DNA from: Leucogyrophana mollusca
Taxonomy: Eukaryota > Basidiomycota > Agaricomycetes > Boletales
Direction: 5' to 3'
Length of the DNA: 64,000 bases
Assembly (NCBI GenBank): GCA_021014945.1
Contig: MU266352.1
Location: forward strand, 62,001-126,000
The notes under the pieces were generated by a model that was not told where the DNA came from, did no database searches, and saw only the letters and a list, made by a program, of their open reading frames with translations. Shown here piece after piece: positions 45,176 through 57,191 of this stretch (position 1 is its first letter; each line of letters starts with the position of its first letter). The position numbers were made by a program, and so were the translations under genes.

Positions 45176-46373
45176 GAGGGGAAGCTGGGAAAAGAAGGGC
45201 TACGTCAGGTGGGGAGTCGTCTTCGATGGGATGTTGAGCCGCTACATTGGCTCCGTGACCGGAGATGGTTGAGGTAATTTTAGACATCGTCGGGAAGCTT
45301 GTTTGTTTTGCTTATTATCTCCCAGCATGTACGTGACAGTGAGAACCGTATTTTACTGACCATTTGGTGTAATAGATCAATTGCGCTTTCAAAACACGGA
45401 GAGGCGGAAACGTCTGTGTATAAAACCCATGCCCACACTCCTTCCGCACATGAACTAGTTGGCGTTGGTGAGATCCAAGAAGGTACATTGTTTAGGTGAC
45501 AGGCTTGGCGCTCGTCGACACTAGGAACCGCCTTGTGGTCGCGGAGTCCATTCTATTAATCGAAGAATTTCTGATCGACGTGATCGCTGGCTTTGGGAGG
45601 TTTTAAGTAGGTTTTTCTGTTTGACTCACAAATGAACTGCCAACCATCCACGGTCGTGGCTTACCATTGAGGCGCGAGAAAGAGAGCCGAAGGGTACGGC
45701 GTACTAGTGTAGCCTCGGTGAGTGATTCGAAAGACTAGAGTCTAGCTACACGCCAGCTAGTAGGTGAGGTTTTACTGAATCGAATCTTCTAGCCCAACAT
45801 TAAAAAAGCTACAAATTACGAAATAGCCACCGTTGATCGAGGGCGACGATGTGGTCATCGTTGGAAACATTCTGCAGCGACAAGATGATGGTCGGTAAGG
45901 ACTGGAGAGAGTGCGGTGTATCGACACCGACTATCGATGGGCAGTGCAAGACCCATGGTGTGCCTGCGGCCGAGGGAGACCGTTCGTGTGACCCTGAAAC
46001 GAGTCAGGCTATTTCCCGGCGGTATACCTGGAGCCTGGAGGGTGTCTGTGAGCTCCAGGATAAATAGTTGAGGGTTCGTATCTCGACTATCTACTCGTCG
46101 GATATTCTGTGAGATTATGAACCACAATTGTGTGATTCGACGCGGGTCTGGCAGAGAAAGTTGAGATCAAACTGCCCAAATGGGCACAACGAGATTCCCG
46201 CGAGTCCATGAATAGCGCGTGGCGGCTGACCAGTACTATTGGCCCGAGCTCTGGCCTCCGGTCCTCTTCGTTTCCCTCCATCCCTTTCGTTCACCCAAAG
46301 TGGTCCTTGCCCTTTGGTCCTCCTTTGGCTTCCTCTTTCTCTTCGTCTTTCCCTTCAGTCCTCGTTCCAAACC
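45176..46373. other. 1.2-kb intergenic region upstream of the DUF4203-type gene
   Basis: No supportable gene. A TATA-like TATAAAA occurs near 45419, too far from the next start to assign. A plus-strand frame at 45849-46067 is unrecognised. The last 120 bp are strongly CT-rich (TTTCCCTCCATCCC type), probably the leader of the next gene. Confidence 0.4.
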
Positions 46374-49316
46374 ATGCCCAGGACTAGCCATGCACCTTCC
46401 ATGCGTGCATTTCTCGTGTTATGTCTCCTCTTTGGCTCGTTCCTCTTCCTCGGCGTTTCCGCTCAGTCTACGTCTACGAACACAACCAGTCCATCCCCAA
46501 CAGTCTCTCCAAATGTCACTGTCGTTCTCACAACCAGCTCATTCACCACAACTTCCGTCAGTCATTCAGGGAACCGGGAGGCCACTATCACCGAGGTCCT
46601 TCCCACCGTGATCAACGCAACTGAAACATTATCGCCTTCGCCAACCAGCTCAACCTCTCCCTCACCGACCCCAATTGTGCTCGAAACGAAAATTACTCCT
46701 GCCTTTGGTGTCCTCGGAGCGATCCTTATCCTGACAGGCCTTCCCAGCGCGTTTTGGGGTCACAAGAATAGATGGTGCGTTGCCAGGTGTTCAATTCACT
46801 ACACTGTTCACACATGTCTGCACAGGACTTCCTTCTTTTTGATTGGCTTCTACACGCTGTCCTTGGTCTGTTTCGTGCTCATCATCAAGTTCGGAATACT
46901 GCCCGCCATCAACCCCCCTAGCCTAACTCTTCAGGGGATGTTCGTTCTGGCTTCCGTTATTGCCGGAATCTTGGGCGGAGGCATCACGATATTCTTCTGG
47001 AAGGGAACAAAGTACTTTATTGGTGCTTGGGGTGGCTTCGCCTTCGGTTTGTGGGTGCAATGTTTCAAAGACGGCGGCCTCGTCCCTTCGGTTGGACTTC
47101 GATGGATTCTGTATATTGGTAATTCTTTCCATGTTCCCTGGTCCCGACCTTGTTCAACAAGCCCCTTTAGCATGCAGTGTCGTAGGATTTGTCCTGTGCA
47201 CCATCCCAAAGTTGCATTGGCACATGGTTTTAGTGGCTACTGCCTTTGTGGGCTCCTCGGCGTTCATCCTCGGGGTTGATTGTTACACTACAGCGGGACT
47301 GAAGGAGGTGCGTAATTTTTGCGTATGTTGATCGTACTCTAACGCCTTATGTCCGAGAAGTTCTACATATGGAACCTGGGGTTTACGGACTTGTTCCCCA
47401 AGTATACGAGCAATGGGATTGCCTTCCCGGTCAACCAAACCATGGAGATAGAACTCGGCCTCATTGGGGCGATCGCACTTATGGGCGGAGCCGTCCAACT
47501 TCGCATCCTACGGGTTTTACAACGCAAACTCCGGGAAATCAAAGAGGAACAGAAAAAGAGGGACGAGGAAGCCGAACTCGATGCATCAGATCGGCTTGCC
47601 GACATATCCAAAGAACAAGAGGAATGGGAGCGTGACCACCCGTCTCATGGGAAGCATATTCGAAACGGGAGCGGGTATTCGGGTACTCCGTTGATGAAGG
47701 AATTCCCCACATCTGGATCCAACGAGGCCAGGTCATCTACGTTTACACTTGTCGGAGACCGCCGCCGGTATCAGTCTGGTGTCTCCGAGTTCATGGCTGC
47801 CCCCACGCCGGATGAAGAGATCGGACGCGTGGTGCGAAACGCGCAGTCTCCCGGCGCACTGCCTGCCCTCGACCTGGGCTTGGGAATTCAGGATGACGTC
47901 CCTTCCAGCTTTATTACCAAGGGCGAGGAGAGCGACACCAAGAAGGCAGACACATCGTCGGAACTGGACGCTCTAGCCCGTAAAGAAGAGCTCCTCGCTG
48001 AAATCCAGACCATTCGCCGGTCCATCGATGCGCTCAGGTCCGAAACACCAGGCATCGATTCTGACGACTCCCGGTCACGTCGCATCTCAATGACGTCGCG
48101 CCGTACGCTTAGTTATGACCTCGATAACGCCATTGCGCCTCGCCCTCACTTACGTCCTCCCAGGGGACCTGATCCGCGGAACAGGGCACAATCTATGGAG
48201 CTAAGCAAGCTCTCCGAGACGGCTTCTCTCGGCGCGTCTATCGGCAGGCCCACAAGCGTACCTCTTCGCGAGGATGGCTGGGATTCCTACGTCCGCGATC
48301 GCAAATTGCTCCAGCCTCCCTCGGGTGTTACCGCACCTATTCCGACCACCCCCGTCACTCCCACAATGTCGTCACGGCTGCCGGTCTCCCAAGCCGTTAC
48401 CGAGGCCCTCGCACAACGCAAACGTCGGGAGAGCATACTTGAGATGAGCGGTGACACAAGCGGGATAGACACGACGCCCAAGGACACGTCTGATGAAGAT
48501 GTTCCCATCGCTGCTCTGGCGCCTGTTCCTAGGGCGCACACGAGGAAGCCAAGGGCCAGGCCCACTAGTAATATCCCAGCCGTACTTTTAGCGCAGCCCG
48601 CGCCTGCTCCAGCACCTGCTCCTACAAGCAACATTCCAATCGTTCTTCCCCGTCCTAAGCCCACGAAACCGGTTGCTCCCCCTGAACCACCAAGCAACCT
48701 CCCGATTATCCTACCGCGAAGCATGTCCACGAACATTGTGGCACCTGTACCTCAAAGACCAGAAGTGCAACGCACCGTGACCGTTGAGGAACTTGAAGAG
48801 CGTCATCGTGAGAAGATGAGGGGTATGCAGGCTCCTTTGACCCAGGCGGAGAAAGAGCACGCGGAAATTGAAGCTGCCAAGAACCGCTGGGAGCGCTCAA
48901 GGGCGGTAGAGAAAGAGCAGGTGGCTCGGCGTCAAGCAGAAAAGGCCGCCCAAGTCGCTGCAAGGGAGGAGAAGAACAAACGTCAATCAGTGGATGGCCT
49001 AGGGAAGAGGAATTCAACCCTCCTCGATGCTGGGAAGACCGGCGAACGACCTCCTCCTGGCGCACTGAGTGCTGATAAGCTTGCTGCCATCGCAAACAAC
49101 TCTGCCTCGTCCAAGCGTCAGTCGATGATGAGAGTCGAGGATTGGCAGCGTTATCAACAGGACACGGAGTTGGGTGTAAAGCCTGACCGCGGTTCTGGCT
49201 CAAAACGTGACTCTCGTGCCTCTGCCACTGTGCCGTTCCCTGGCCAAAGTAGGCCTCGCGATGCGATGCAAGACAGACGGCGGTCCTCTGGCCTGCCACG
49301 AGATCCACCGAGTTGA
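46374..49316 (+). CDS. DUF4203-type multi-pass membrane protein with long cytoplasmic tail
   Basis: Four exons (46374-46774, 46826-47118, 47171-47307, 47361-49316) give 928 residues. A signal peptide (MRAFLVLCLLFGSFLFLGVSA, which could itself be the start at 46401) is followed by a Ser/Thr-rich, probably O-glycosylated ectodomain to about residue 110. A compact membrane domain of about seven helices (about 115-330) includes FGVLGAILILTGLPSAFWGH, GMFVLASVIAGILGGGITI and MEIELGLIGAIALMGGAVQL, the TM7S3/TMEM198-like pattern of DUF4203. The last 570 residues are hydrophilic: a coiled coil right after the membrane domain (LREIKEEQKKRDEEAELD), Pro/Ala repeats near 48590-48710, and a second coiled coil (ERSRAVEKEQVARRQAEKAA). 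Function in fungi is unknown; a membrane scaffold is plausible inference. Confidence 0.82.
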
Positions 49317-49853
49317 ACGATGCGTGAGGTTCATTACATGGGTTGACGATGCTTTTACGAGCTTGCAGCAGCGCTCATTTCTTTTTAATATGTATTTCGG
49401 ACGTTCATGGACCATACGATGGATTTGATTTACACTAGTTGAGACATATCATCCTTCCATTTCGCTTTGCTCCCTCTCCTCTCGTCGCACTGCATCAGTT
49501 TTCCAGTCATCTTTGCAATCCACATGTCTTTCAGTTCGTTTTCCTGCACATACAGGCATTCTTCGATAGGAACATTATAATCCATATCATGACTGTCCCA
49601 GTCTAGATATGCTCTGTATGTAGTTACAGTAGTGTTGCGTCACATATATCGCATCCTGTCTTTCACTTGTACCACCCTGCCCTTTAATGTTCAGGTGACC
49701 CGCATCTGCGTGAACAAAACACCACATCTGGGTTCGTGCATTCACATGTTCTCCGGCGGCAATGACGCTCGACGCAATACAGAGCCGCGGACTTTAAAAC
49801 CTTACATTCCTTGGGGTGGACGTCAGTCTCACATATAGCTGTCTCCATGAACG
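49317..49853. other. Intergenic region, DUF4203-type gene to hypothetical gene
   Basis: 537 bp with AT/CT-rich 3' flank and promoter sequence. Nothing further recognised. Confidence 0.35.
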
Positions 49854-50673
49854 ATGAGCACAGAAAAACGCCCCGCCATGGCGATTCGTCGCTCAAACAC
49901 TGCACCATACACCCTCGATGAGCATAATATCAAGCGAGCTGAGCTCACGAGAGCGAAATCAACTCTGGATGAATTTCCGCGGCTACAGGTCCAGCCATCA
50001 ACCACACCATCCTGGTATGGGCTTAGCACAGCACATTTGACGCGCACGGCCGCCTCGCGGTCTTCGCCACTGGCGACACCACACGAAAGAGAGGACCCGT
50101 TTAATCTTGCTGGGTTCTTCCCCGTATCGCACTTTGCGTCTCCGACAACGGAAGCGGAGAGATGGGAGTGGTTACGGCATGAAGAAAACAGGTCTGGGCC
50201 AACACGGGATGAACTGGGTTCCGTATGTTCGTTTTCGGAGGATGAAGTTGATGGATCGCTACCTACAACGCCGGGCCCCGTCGTATTCGCACGGTTGGAG
50301 GAAGATGAAGCGGAGGAGGCAATCAAGGGGGAGGATAAAATGGGCATCCTGTCACTTAGTAAGAATGTTTCATCGACCAATCAAACGACGAAAACATGAG
50401 GACTGATACGATGCATGTCAAGATGCTATTTTTCTGGCTAGGGATACGCAGCCGACAGAGGATAAATTATATTCGCCATATGCCGAGGGCGAAGCGGTGG
50501 ACCAGGACTCGTTATACCTGGCGTTGAGTGCGCGGCGTCACGCAGAGACGGCCTCGCCTTCGCCATGCGGTTCTGTTGGGGAGCTATTCCTGCAGGCTGA
50601 GCAGGAAGATGGCGATGAAGGGTGGCTGGGATGGGTACTCCGGGGTATTGGGAGTCTTCTCGGTGCTGTATAA
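49854..50673 (+). CDS. Hypothetical protein, acidic with hydrophobic C-terminus
   Basis: I do not recognise this protein. The start MSTEKRPAMAIRRSNTAPYT opens a 168-codon frame. A GTAAGA donor at 50359 and a CAG acceptor ending at 50458 join it to a second exon reading DKLYSPYAEGEAVDQDSLYL and ending WLGWVLRGIGSLLGAV, total 239 residues. The nearer TAG acceptor at 50441 was rejected because it loses the open frame. The protein is Ser/Thr-rich and acidic (EDEVDGSLPTTPGPVVFARL, EEDEAEEAIKGED), with a short hydrophobic C-terminal helix that could anchor it to a membrane. It lies 211 bp upstream of the CSL gene on the same strand. The second exon is less certain than the first. Confidence 0.6.
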
Positions 50674-50884
50674 TTACGAGTAAATAACGCCTCGGGGTAT
50701 ATGTGGGACCCCGGAGAGTCAATGAGTGGGGTCCTTGTATTATAAATACAGGATGCTCTCACGGGGTACACGTGGTGAGGGTTGCTTTTCTCCCACTCTT
50801 TCTCAGTCTCTCACACCCGACTTGTTTTTCCCACCTTTGGTTCCCACAGCTGGCAGTACTTGCTATCCCTTGCCGGAAATTATT

Positions 50885-53412
50885 ATGAGGACCTTTCACC
50901 CTTTCTCTTCCCCACACCTCCAAATGGCCTCGGCAGCTCCAACGGACGCGCACCTCTCTCCTAATCTCGGGTCACAACATTCATCCCGCCCAAATTCCCC
51001 GCTTCACCCGTCCTTGGACTTGCTAGTAAACTCTCAGTCTTCTCCTTCTCCCTCTGATCACATTGCCAACCAAACCCCGGAACAGATGCCTTCCGTACAA
51101 CCACAGCCGTCCGCAAGCAACGGTATCGCGCACTCCCAGCCACAACTAACTTCCGCACCACCCTCAATACTCTCCAATACCGATCCGAACGCGTCCCTTC
51201 AATCTATTCTTGCAGCGACGCGGAAAGATCCTGCTTTACCTGACGAGCAGATCCACCCCTGGGCGATCTCCGCCCCTCCCGCCCCTCCCCCCACTCAGCA
51301 CACTACCCCACACCTCACCGGCCTCGTGAGCCAGGTGAGTACCGAATTCCGGTGCTAATCCTATTAGTCGTTCTTGAACTTATGCGCGTAAGCCTTCCAA
51401 TGGCAAGAACGGAAAACGCAAACTGGACGACACTGAGCAGGAGGACCCACATCCAAAGATTCGTCGAACTGTACGCGATCATGTCTCCCAGGATCCCGCG
51501 CGCGTCGTGCCAATGACCACTGTTATGTGCCTACACGCGGCAGTTGCTCAGAAGTCATATGGCACCGAAAAGCGCTTCTTATGTCCTCCCCCTGTGGTTC
51601 ACATACAAGGTCCCGTATGGCAGATGCGTTCACAACAACTCGCCATGTCAGTTGTCTCTGAACAAGGGGACCGCTCCTTCGATCAGAAGACTACCCTCGA
51701 CAACAATATGTCTGGCAGTTTCAAGTTCTTACACGTGACTGGTACCGCCAAGGCGAAGAGCTTCCAGCTATCTCTCGACATATTAGAGCCTTCCTCTTCG
51801 CCTCACTCTTCAGGAGAGAGCAGCGACGCGTCCGGTGGCCGTGTTTGGGCGTCTTTTGATTCAGCTCCTGTAACAATAATATCTAAGCCTTCAAAGAAGA
51901 CCGCCAAAACGCGTAATATCTCGTCGTGCATTCTCGCTGGCGGTCCTGTTTCACTCTTCAATCGGATCAACTCACAGACTGTTCGCACCAAGTATATGAC
52001 CATTGACTCGGCACAGCTTTGTGCAAGTAATATCACTTGGTCGGCATTCAATGTTAATGTGGTCCGTCGTCCCGATGACACTCCGCCCGGACATGGTACG
52101 TGCTCACGTGACTGGAAAGTATTATGAGTGAATAACTCACGTTCACGGTCACAGGTGGCCCTCAGCCTGTGACTTATGGATGCGAAGTCGTCCTCTCAGA
52201 CACACTTTCCAATATCGCCACTTCACCCCTTGTCATTCGGAAAGTTGACAAAGGTCGTGTATCGCCAGAAGATGGCGGTCCCGTTAGTCAAATGCAGAAA
52301 ATTGCGCTGCAAAGAGTCAACGCCGACGGTTCACGGCATTATTTATCCGCAGCTGGGCCACTGCCTGGGACACCCGGGGTTGTCCCACCGCCTGCCCCAG
52401 GCATGCCAGCCCAAGGCGGGACACATCCTCTCATATTCCAGTCACCTCGCGAACGGGAGGAAATTAAAGATGGCGTGCGAACCATATCCGATGAAGTTGA
52501 TGACTATTTGTGTTGGACGATCGTTGGCATTTGTAAGTGCAACGTGCTACCAATATCACGCGGCTGAACATATGCATTTCAGCCAAATTTCAGTACACGT
52601 TCTTCGATGCTTTCGGACAGAACAACTCAATACCAGAAATGCCAATCACACCGTTTCCTACGCTATTCACGGCACCAATATACCGCCCACAATCAAATTC
52701 CATCGAAATGACAGTGTCTCATTTCTTCTATGAGGATCCAAAGACACGGGCGCAGATGCCTCTCACTGTCTACTTGGGCAATATTGGCCCTCTCCGATCC
52801 CGCGTGTACCAAACTGCTCCACCAGGACCCTTGACTTCGATATCTCCTTACGCTCAGACGATGACCGGCCCATCTGGATTACCTCCCGGAGCGGACGACA
52901 ACTCTGCCACATCCAATTCGGCCTCTCAAGGATCGCAAGCCACCCGGTACATCGCACAACCACCTTTGCACACGATCGTCACTGTCGATATGCCTTCTAT
53001 CGCGGAGGTCATCAAAGCCCTCGAAGAGGACGCGCTTCCTCCCAACGTTATGTCCCCAGATGGGCTAGCTCCCGGAGGCCAACCTGCGCCATCTACGAAT
53101 GATGCACAGGATGGCAGCTCTCAGCTAGACGGAACAGGTGTCAACGGTGTTCAGCCTCATCCACCACCATCCATTGCTGGGCGCAGTTTACCCCTGCTAT
53201 TCATTCGTGCGTCTGACGGTGTCGGGTATCATTCTGGACGCACGGTTGCATGCGAGAATGTATTCCACTCCATGGATCTTGGGGCCATGACAACGGCTGG
53301 AAGTGTACTGTCACCTCCAGGTGGGAGTCCAGATACGAATTGGCTGGCGGCCGCTCAGGCTGCCGCTGCGGCCGAAGGAGGTCTGCATGGTTGGACACTG
53401 AGGGTGATGTGA
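50885..53412 (+). CDS. CSL-family (CBF1/Su(H)/Lag-1-like) transcription factor
   Basis: Four exons (50885-51334, 51393-52095, 52155-52532, 52583-53412) give 786 residues. The LAG1 DNA-binding region starts near residue 190 with TTVMCLHAAVAQKSYGTEKR followed by FLCPPPVVHI, the signature of CSL proteins. The beta-trefoil region contains NISSCILAGGPVSLFNRINS and TVRTKYMTID. The C-terminal TIG/Ig-like part has TPFPTLFTAPIYRPQSNSIE. A Pro/Ser/Gln-rich disordered extension fills the first 150 residues and a basic KRKLDD stretch may act in nuclear import. Fungi have CSL factors (Cbf11/Cbf12 in fission yeast) but no Notch; they regulate adhesion, cell cycle and lipid genes there. Targets in this organism are unknown. 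A second in-frame ATG at 50924 is an alternative start. Confidence 0.9.
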
Positions 53413-54137
53413 TAGAGGTGTTGTCATTTTTGTTGTTGTTTGCCAGTCGCTTTGCACTTGCCGTTCCTCTGCTTTCTTGCTGTTCATGCGCCCTCACCTC
53501 ACAAAATGTATGTGCCTGCTGTCGCATCTTCCTATATTGTCTTCGGTCTCACACCTTCTCGACTTCTCTTCTTGCCCGGATTTCCTTAAGCCAAACATTA
53601 CATGGCGGATTTATAACGTATTTCTTAATTCACGTTTGGGTTCATAGGCCGTGTCCATCGTAATCATAGTTTTGCCTTGTGCTCGATAAGCCAGCAACGT
53701 TCGTGTGCTTCAAAACCCTAACGGCGCCCAGACGATCTTATGGCCGCACGCACACATTGTTCGCACAACGATCCGCTGGGCTTTCCTCCGACAGGTTGTC
53801 CAGAAAGATAAATATAAGAGACATCCGAGGTTACCTCGTTCCACCATTATACAAAACATGCCTTGAGTTGCAATAAATTGACGCGACGCGGTTGATTTAA
53901 ACCCGCTTCGCCTCTTGATCTTAAACCGCGACGTTAACGTTACCGTAAGTGTCCGCCCCAAATCTCTGCAAGCATCGATAAGCCCTTCGGCTTATGATCT
54001 TGTCTTTGTCCCTCTCTACCTCCGCCATCTGTAATAGTCTTAAGAAACGAACTGACCAGCTCGTTTCTTTGTTACCCCGACAGCAGCGTAAAAATCCAAG
54101 ATCGCCCCATCGATCTCTCTATAGTACACTGAACAAC
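53413..54137. promoter_or_regulatory. Upstream region of pyruvate kinase
   Basis: 725 bp between the CSL stop and the pyruvate kinase ATG. TATA-like sequences occur near 53805 (AAATATAA) and 53894 (TTTAAA), and a CT-rich leader (TTTGTCCCTCTCTACC) at about 54003-54018, a common arrangement in strongly expressed fungal glycolytic genes. No gene inside. Confidence 0.35.
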
Positions 54138-56461
54138 ATGTTCGCCTACGATGGTATCCGATCTCAGTTGGAGTGGAACTCAACATTGAGCGTCGCCAAT
54201 GCGCCTCAGCCCACAGCGGAAACAAAGTTCCTTCGTAAAGTGGGTGCCTCGGATCGGTCCTGTTCGACGTCGGCTAACCAGATGTTGCACCACAGACATC
54301 TATCATCGCGACTATTGGTGCGTGATCATTATAACTGGCGTGTCCGTCCTCGAATCTGATATTCCCCTGAATGGCTCACCAGGTCCCAACACCAACACCG
54401 TGGAGAAGCTCGCGGCGCTGAGGCGTGCTGGTGTCAATGTTGGTGGGTCGTTACTCAACGTGTTGGTGGTGAATATCTTCTGACGTCTTGATCGTTAGTT
54501 CGTATGAACTTCTCCCATGGCTCGTACGACTACCACCAAAGTGTCATCGATAACACCAGGAAGATGGTTGCCGGTAATCGTGCTTTCACAACGATCGGAA
54601 AACGCGTGTTGAAAGTTGATGTTTGTTAGCTGATCCCGCCGGCCGCCCTGTCGCGATTGCCCTGGACACGGTGAGTTACCCACCCTGATTGTGATCTATG
54701 TTTTGTGACTGATGGGGGGTGCAGAAAGGACCGGAGATCCGAACAGGTCTTATGAGGGGCGGGAAAGACGTGAGTTGGGCTGAGCATTTCTCCGTGGAGA
54801 TACACAATGAACACCACGCATCTAGCTCCCCATCAAGGCTGGCCATGAGTTTGTTATATCGACCGATGACAAGTATAGCGAAGTCTGCGATGACAAGATC
54901 TTGTGGTTGGACTATGTGCGTGCTGGTTAGGCCCAGAACACCGGCACGCCTGTTGACGTGTTTATACAGAAAAACCTAACCAAGGTGACGGCACCAGGGA
55001 AACTCATCTTCATCGATGATGGTTAGTCTCGGTCATTGGCGGTCCGCGTCGTAGCTCAGCTATATATACAGGTATTCTGTCCCTTCTCGTGCTCTCCGTC
55101 GATGGCACCAATGTGCACGTTCGCGCCTTGAACAACGGCACCCTTTCTTCGCGTAAGGGTGTCAACCTTCCCAAGACTGACGTCGACCTCCCTGCTTTGT
55201 CGGAGAAGGACAAGAAAGACTTGCAATTCGGTGTCAAGAACGGCGTCGACATGATCTTTGCTTCGTTTATCCGCCGCGGACAGGATGTCAAAGACATTCG
55301 TCAAGTTCTTGGTCCCGATGGTGCCAGCATCAAGATCATCGTGAAGATCGAGAATGAGCAAGGTGTCGAGAACTTTGACGAAATCTTGAAAGAGACCGAT
55401 GGTGTTATGGTTGCTCGTGGAGATCTTGGCATCGAAATTCCTGCCAGCCAAGTTTTCCTCGCCCAGAAGATGATGATTGCGAAGTGCAACATCGCCGGGA
55501 AGCCCGTTATTGTCGCAACTCAGATGCTTGAGGTGAGTCCTGCAACGTCTAATCTACTTCTGTTTTTGACGCGATGCTTCTATATAGTCTATGACGGTAT
55601 GTATGAAGTTCCCGTGCTTCTGCGAGGTTATTTAAAGTTTTCGCAGTATAACCCGAGACCCACTCGTGCAGAAGTCAGCGATGTCGCCAACGCGGTTCTT
55701 GACGGTTCTGACTGTGTCATGCTGTCCGGGGAAACAGCGAAGGGGAACTATCCTGTTGAATCAGGTTTGTCTCCCCCTTGTGAGTAAAGACCCAGCCCTT
55801 TGACATGATTATCGATGTAGTTCTCATGATGGCCGAGACTTGCCTTCTTGCTGAGGCTGCCATCTGCTACCCTCCCCTGTACGACGAGCTGCGGGCCATT
55901 CAGCCTCGTCCCACGGAGACAGCGGAGACCGTGGCAATTGCTGCAGTTGCCGCTGCTTCTGAGCAGAACGCCAGTGCGATTCTAGTTTTGTCTACCAGTG
56001 GTAACACTGCACGTCTGCTCTCCAAATACCGCCCTAGGGTCCCTATCATCACTGGTACGTCCATTTTTGCTTCCACTTGGCACTCGTGTTCGCTTACAGA
56101 TCCATTTGTGGATAGTCACCCGCAACGAGCAGACAGCCCGCCAGATCCATTTGCACCGCGGATGCTACCCCTTCTGGTACCCCGAGCCTAGGGGCATCTC
56201 CGAGGGCCAATGGCAGACAGACGTTAGTCTATTCATACAGTGAAACTGATGTGGCTCTGACGACTGTGCCTCTACCAGGTGGACAACCGTATCCGCTTCG
56301 GTTTGCGCAATGCACTGGCCCTTAACATCATTCAGGCGGGGACTACAATCGTTGCTGTGCAAGGCTGGAAGGGCGGTCTCGGACACACGAACACACTTCG
56401 TATCTTGTCCGTCCCCACTGATGCTGCCGACCTGGAGCTGCAACCCTTGCGCTCAACCTAG
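54138..56461 (+). CDS. PYK1: Pyruvate kinase
   Basis: Fourteen exons total 1599 nt, 532 residues. The enzyme converts phosphoenolpyruvate and ADP to pyruvate and ATP, the last step of glycolysis, in the cytosol. Visible landmarks: [73 protein letters not shown], the active-site region [48 protein letters not shown] and [16 protein letters not shown]; the C-terminal domain ends [14 protein letters not shown]. Length matches other fungal enzymes. Exons: 54138-54239, 54296-54317, 54383-54442, 54499-54573, 54630-54670, 54725-54769, 54826-54915, 54970-55021, 55072-55532, 55588-55596, 55647-55764, 55821-56054, 56116-56222, 56279-56461. The tenth exon is 9 nt and encodes Ser-Met-Thr of the conserved ESMTYNPRP motif. 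Confidence 0.97.
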
Positions 56462-57191
56462 AGCCTCTAAAAAAGGGGGGTGCAAGTAGAAGTAACGACC
56501 TTTTTCCTGACGACCACTAGACTGCCAACATTGTTGTACCCTACTGTAAATGCTGCAAACCCGAGTAGAGTCGGGCGATTATCTTGTTCAAACCTGTCAA
56601 AGTTGGGCGATTGTGATGAACACGGTCTTCTTGCTGATGGCATTTTCTGTTGTTTTTTTTTCCCTCTCAATTTATCGAATTGGTTGCCGCTGTCAAACGT
56701 GATTGCTACTATAGCCGCTCTGCTTTTAACCATCAAGCGAAGAGGATGCCCTCCGCTTTAACTGGCACCGTCTCGTTGTATAGATTGCCTATTATTTTAT
56801 TTGCGTGCAATCCTGGCAGGTAACGTCCTTTCCTTTGATGACTCGCGTCTAAAATCAAGTAGCTCGAACTATGCGGTGTTCATAGTCCGTGTCTGTGCGA
56901 CTTTCAGGGACTATGAATATCTCATTATCGCCGAGTGGAGGCAGACCACAAGCTACCTATCGCCTGGCGCCTGGCGCTTGAACTGCGCTTCTGTTCTTTC
57001 CCATCCTGCCTATTCTTGCTCGTAACCCCCCGTAATGATCCCGAAACTGATCTGAATTCATAGCTTTGCCATGACCTCAGCTTTTCTTGCACTCCAACGC
57101 TCCGCTTGAAGCCTAGCTTTCCCTTCGTTTCTTCTTGGCTTCGACCCCTTCACATCCTCCCCCGCCTGTTCGCAGGGCCTTCCTTTGTTAA
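56462..57191. other. Intergenic region, pyruvate kinase to GT32 gene
   Basis: 730 bp. Two similar stretches of about 17 bp (GTCGGGCGATTATC and GTTGGGCGATTGTG types) lie near 56567 and 56600 in the presumed 3' UTR. The end is CT-rich. No gene recognised. Confidence 0.35.

Noticed and set aside
48706..49308. 200-codon minus-strand frame opposite the DUF4203-type gene
   Set aside because: It is antisense to a long conserved-composition coding exon and has no domain of its own.
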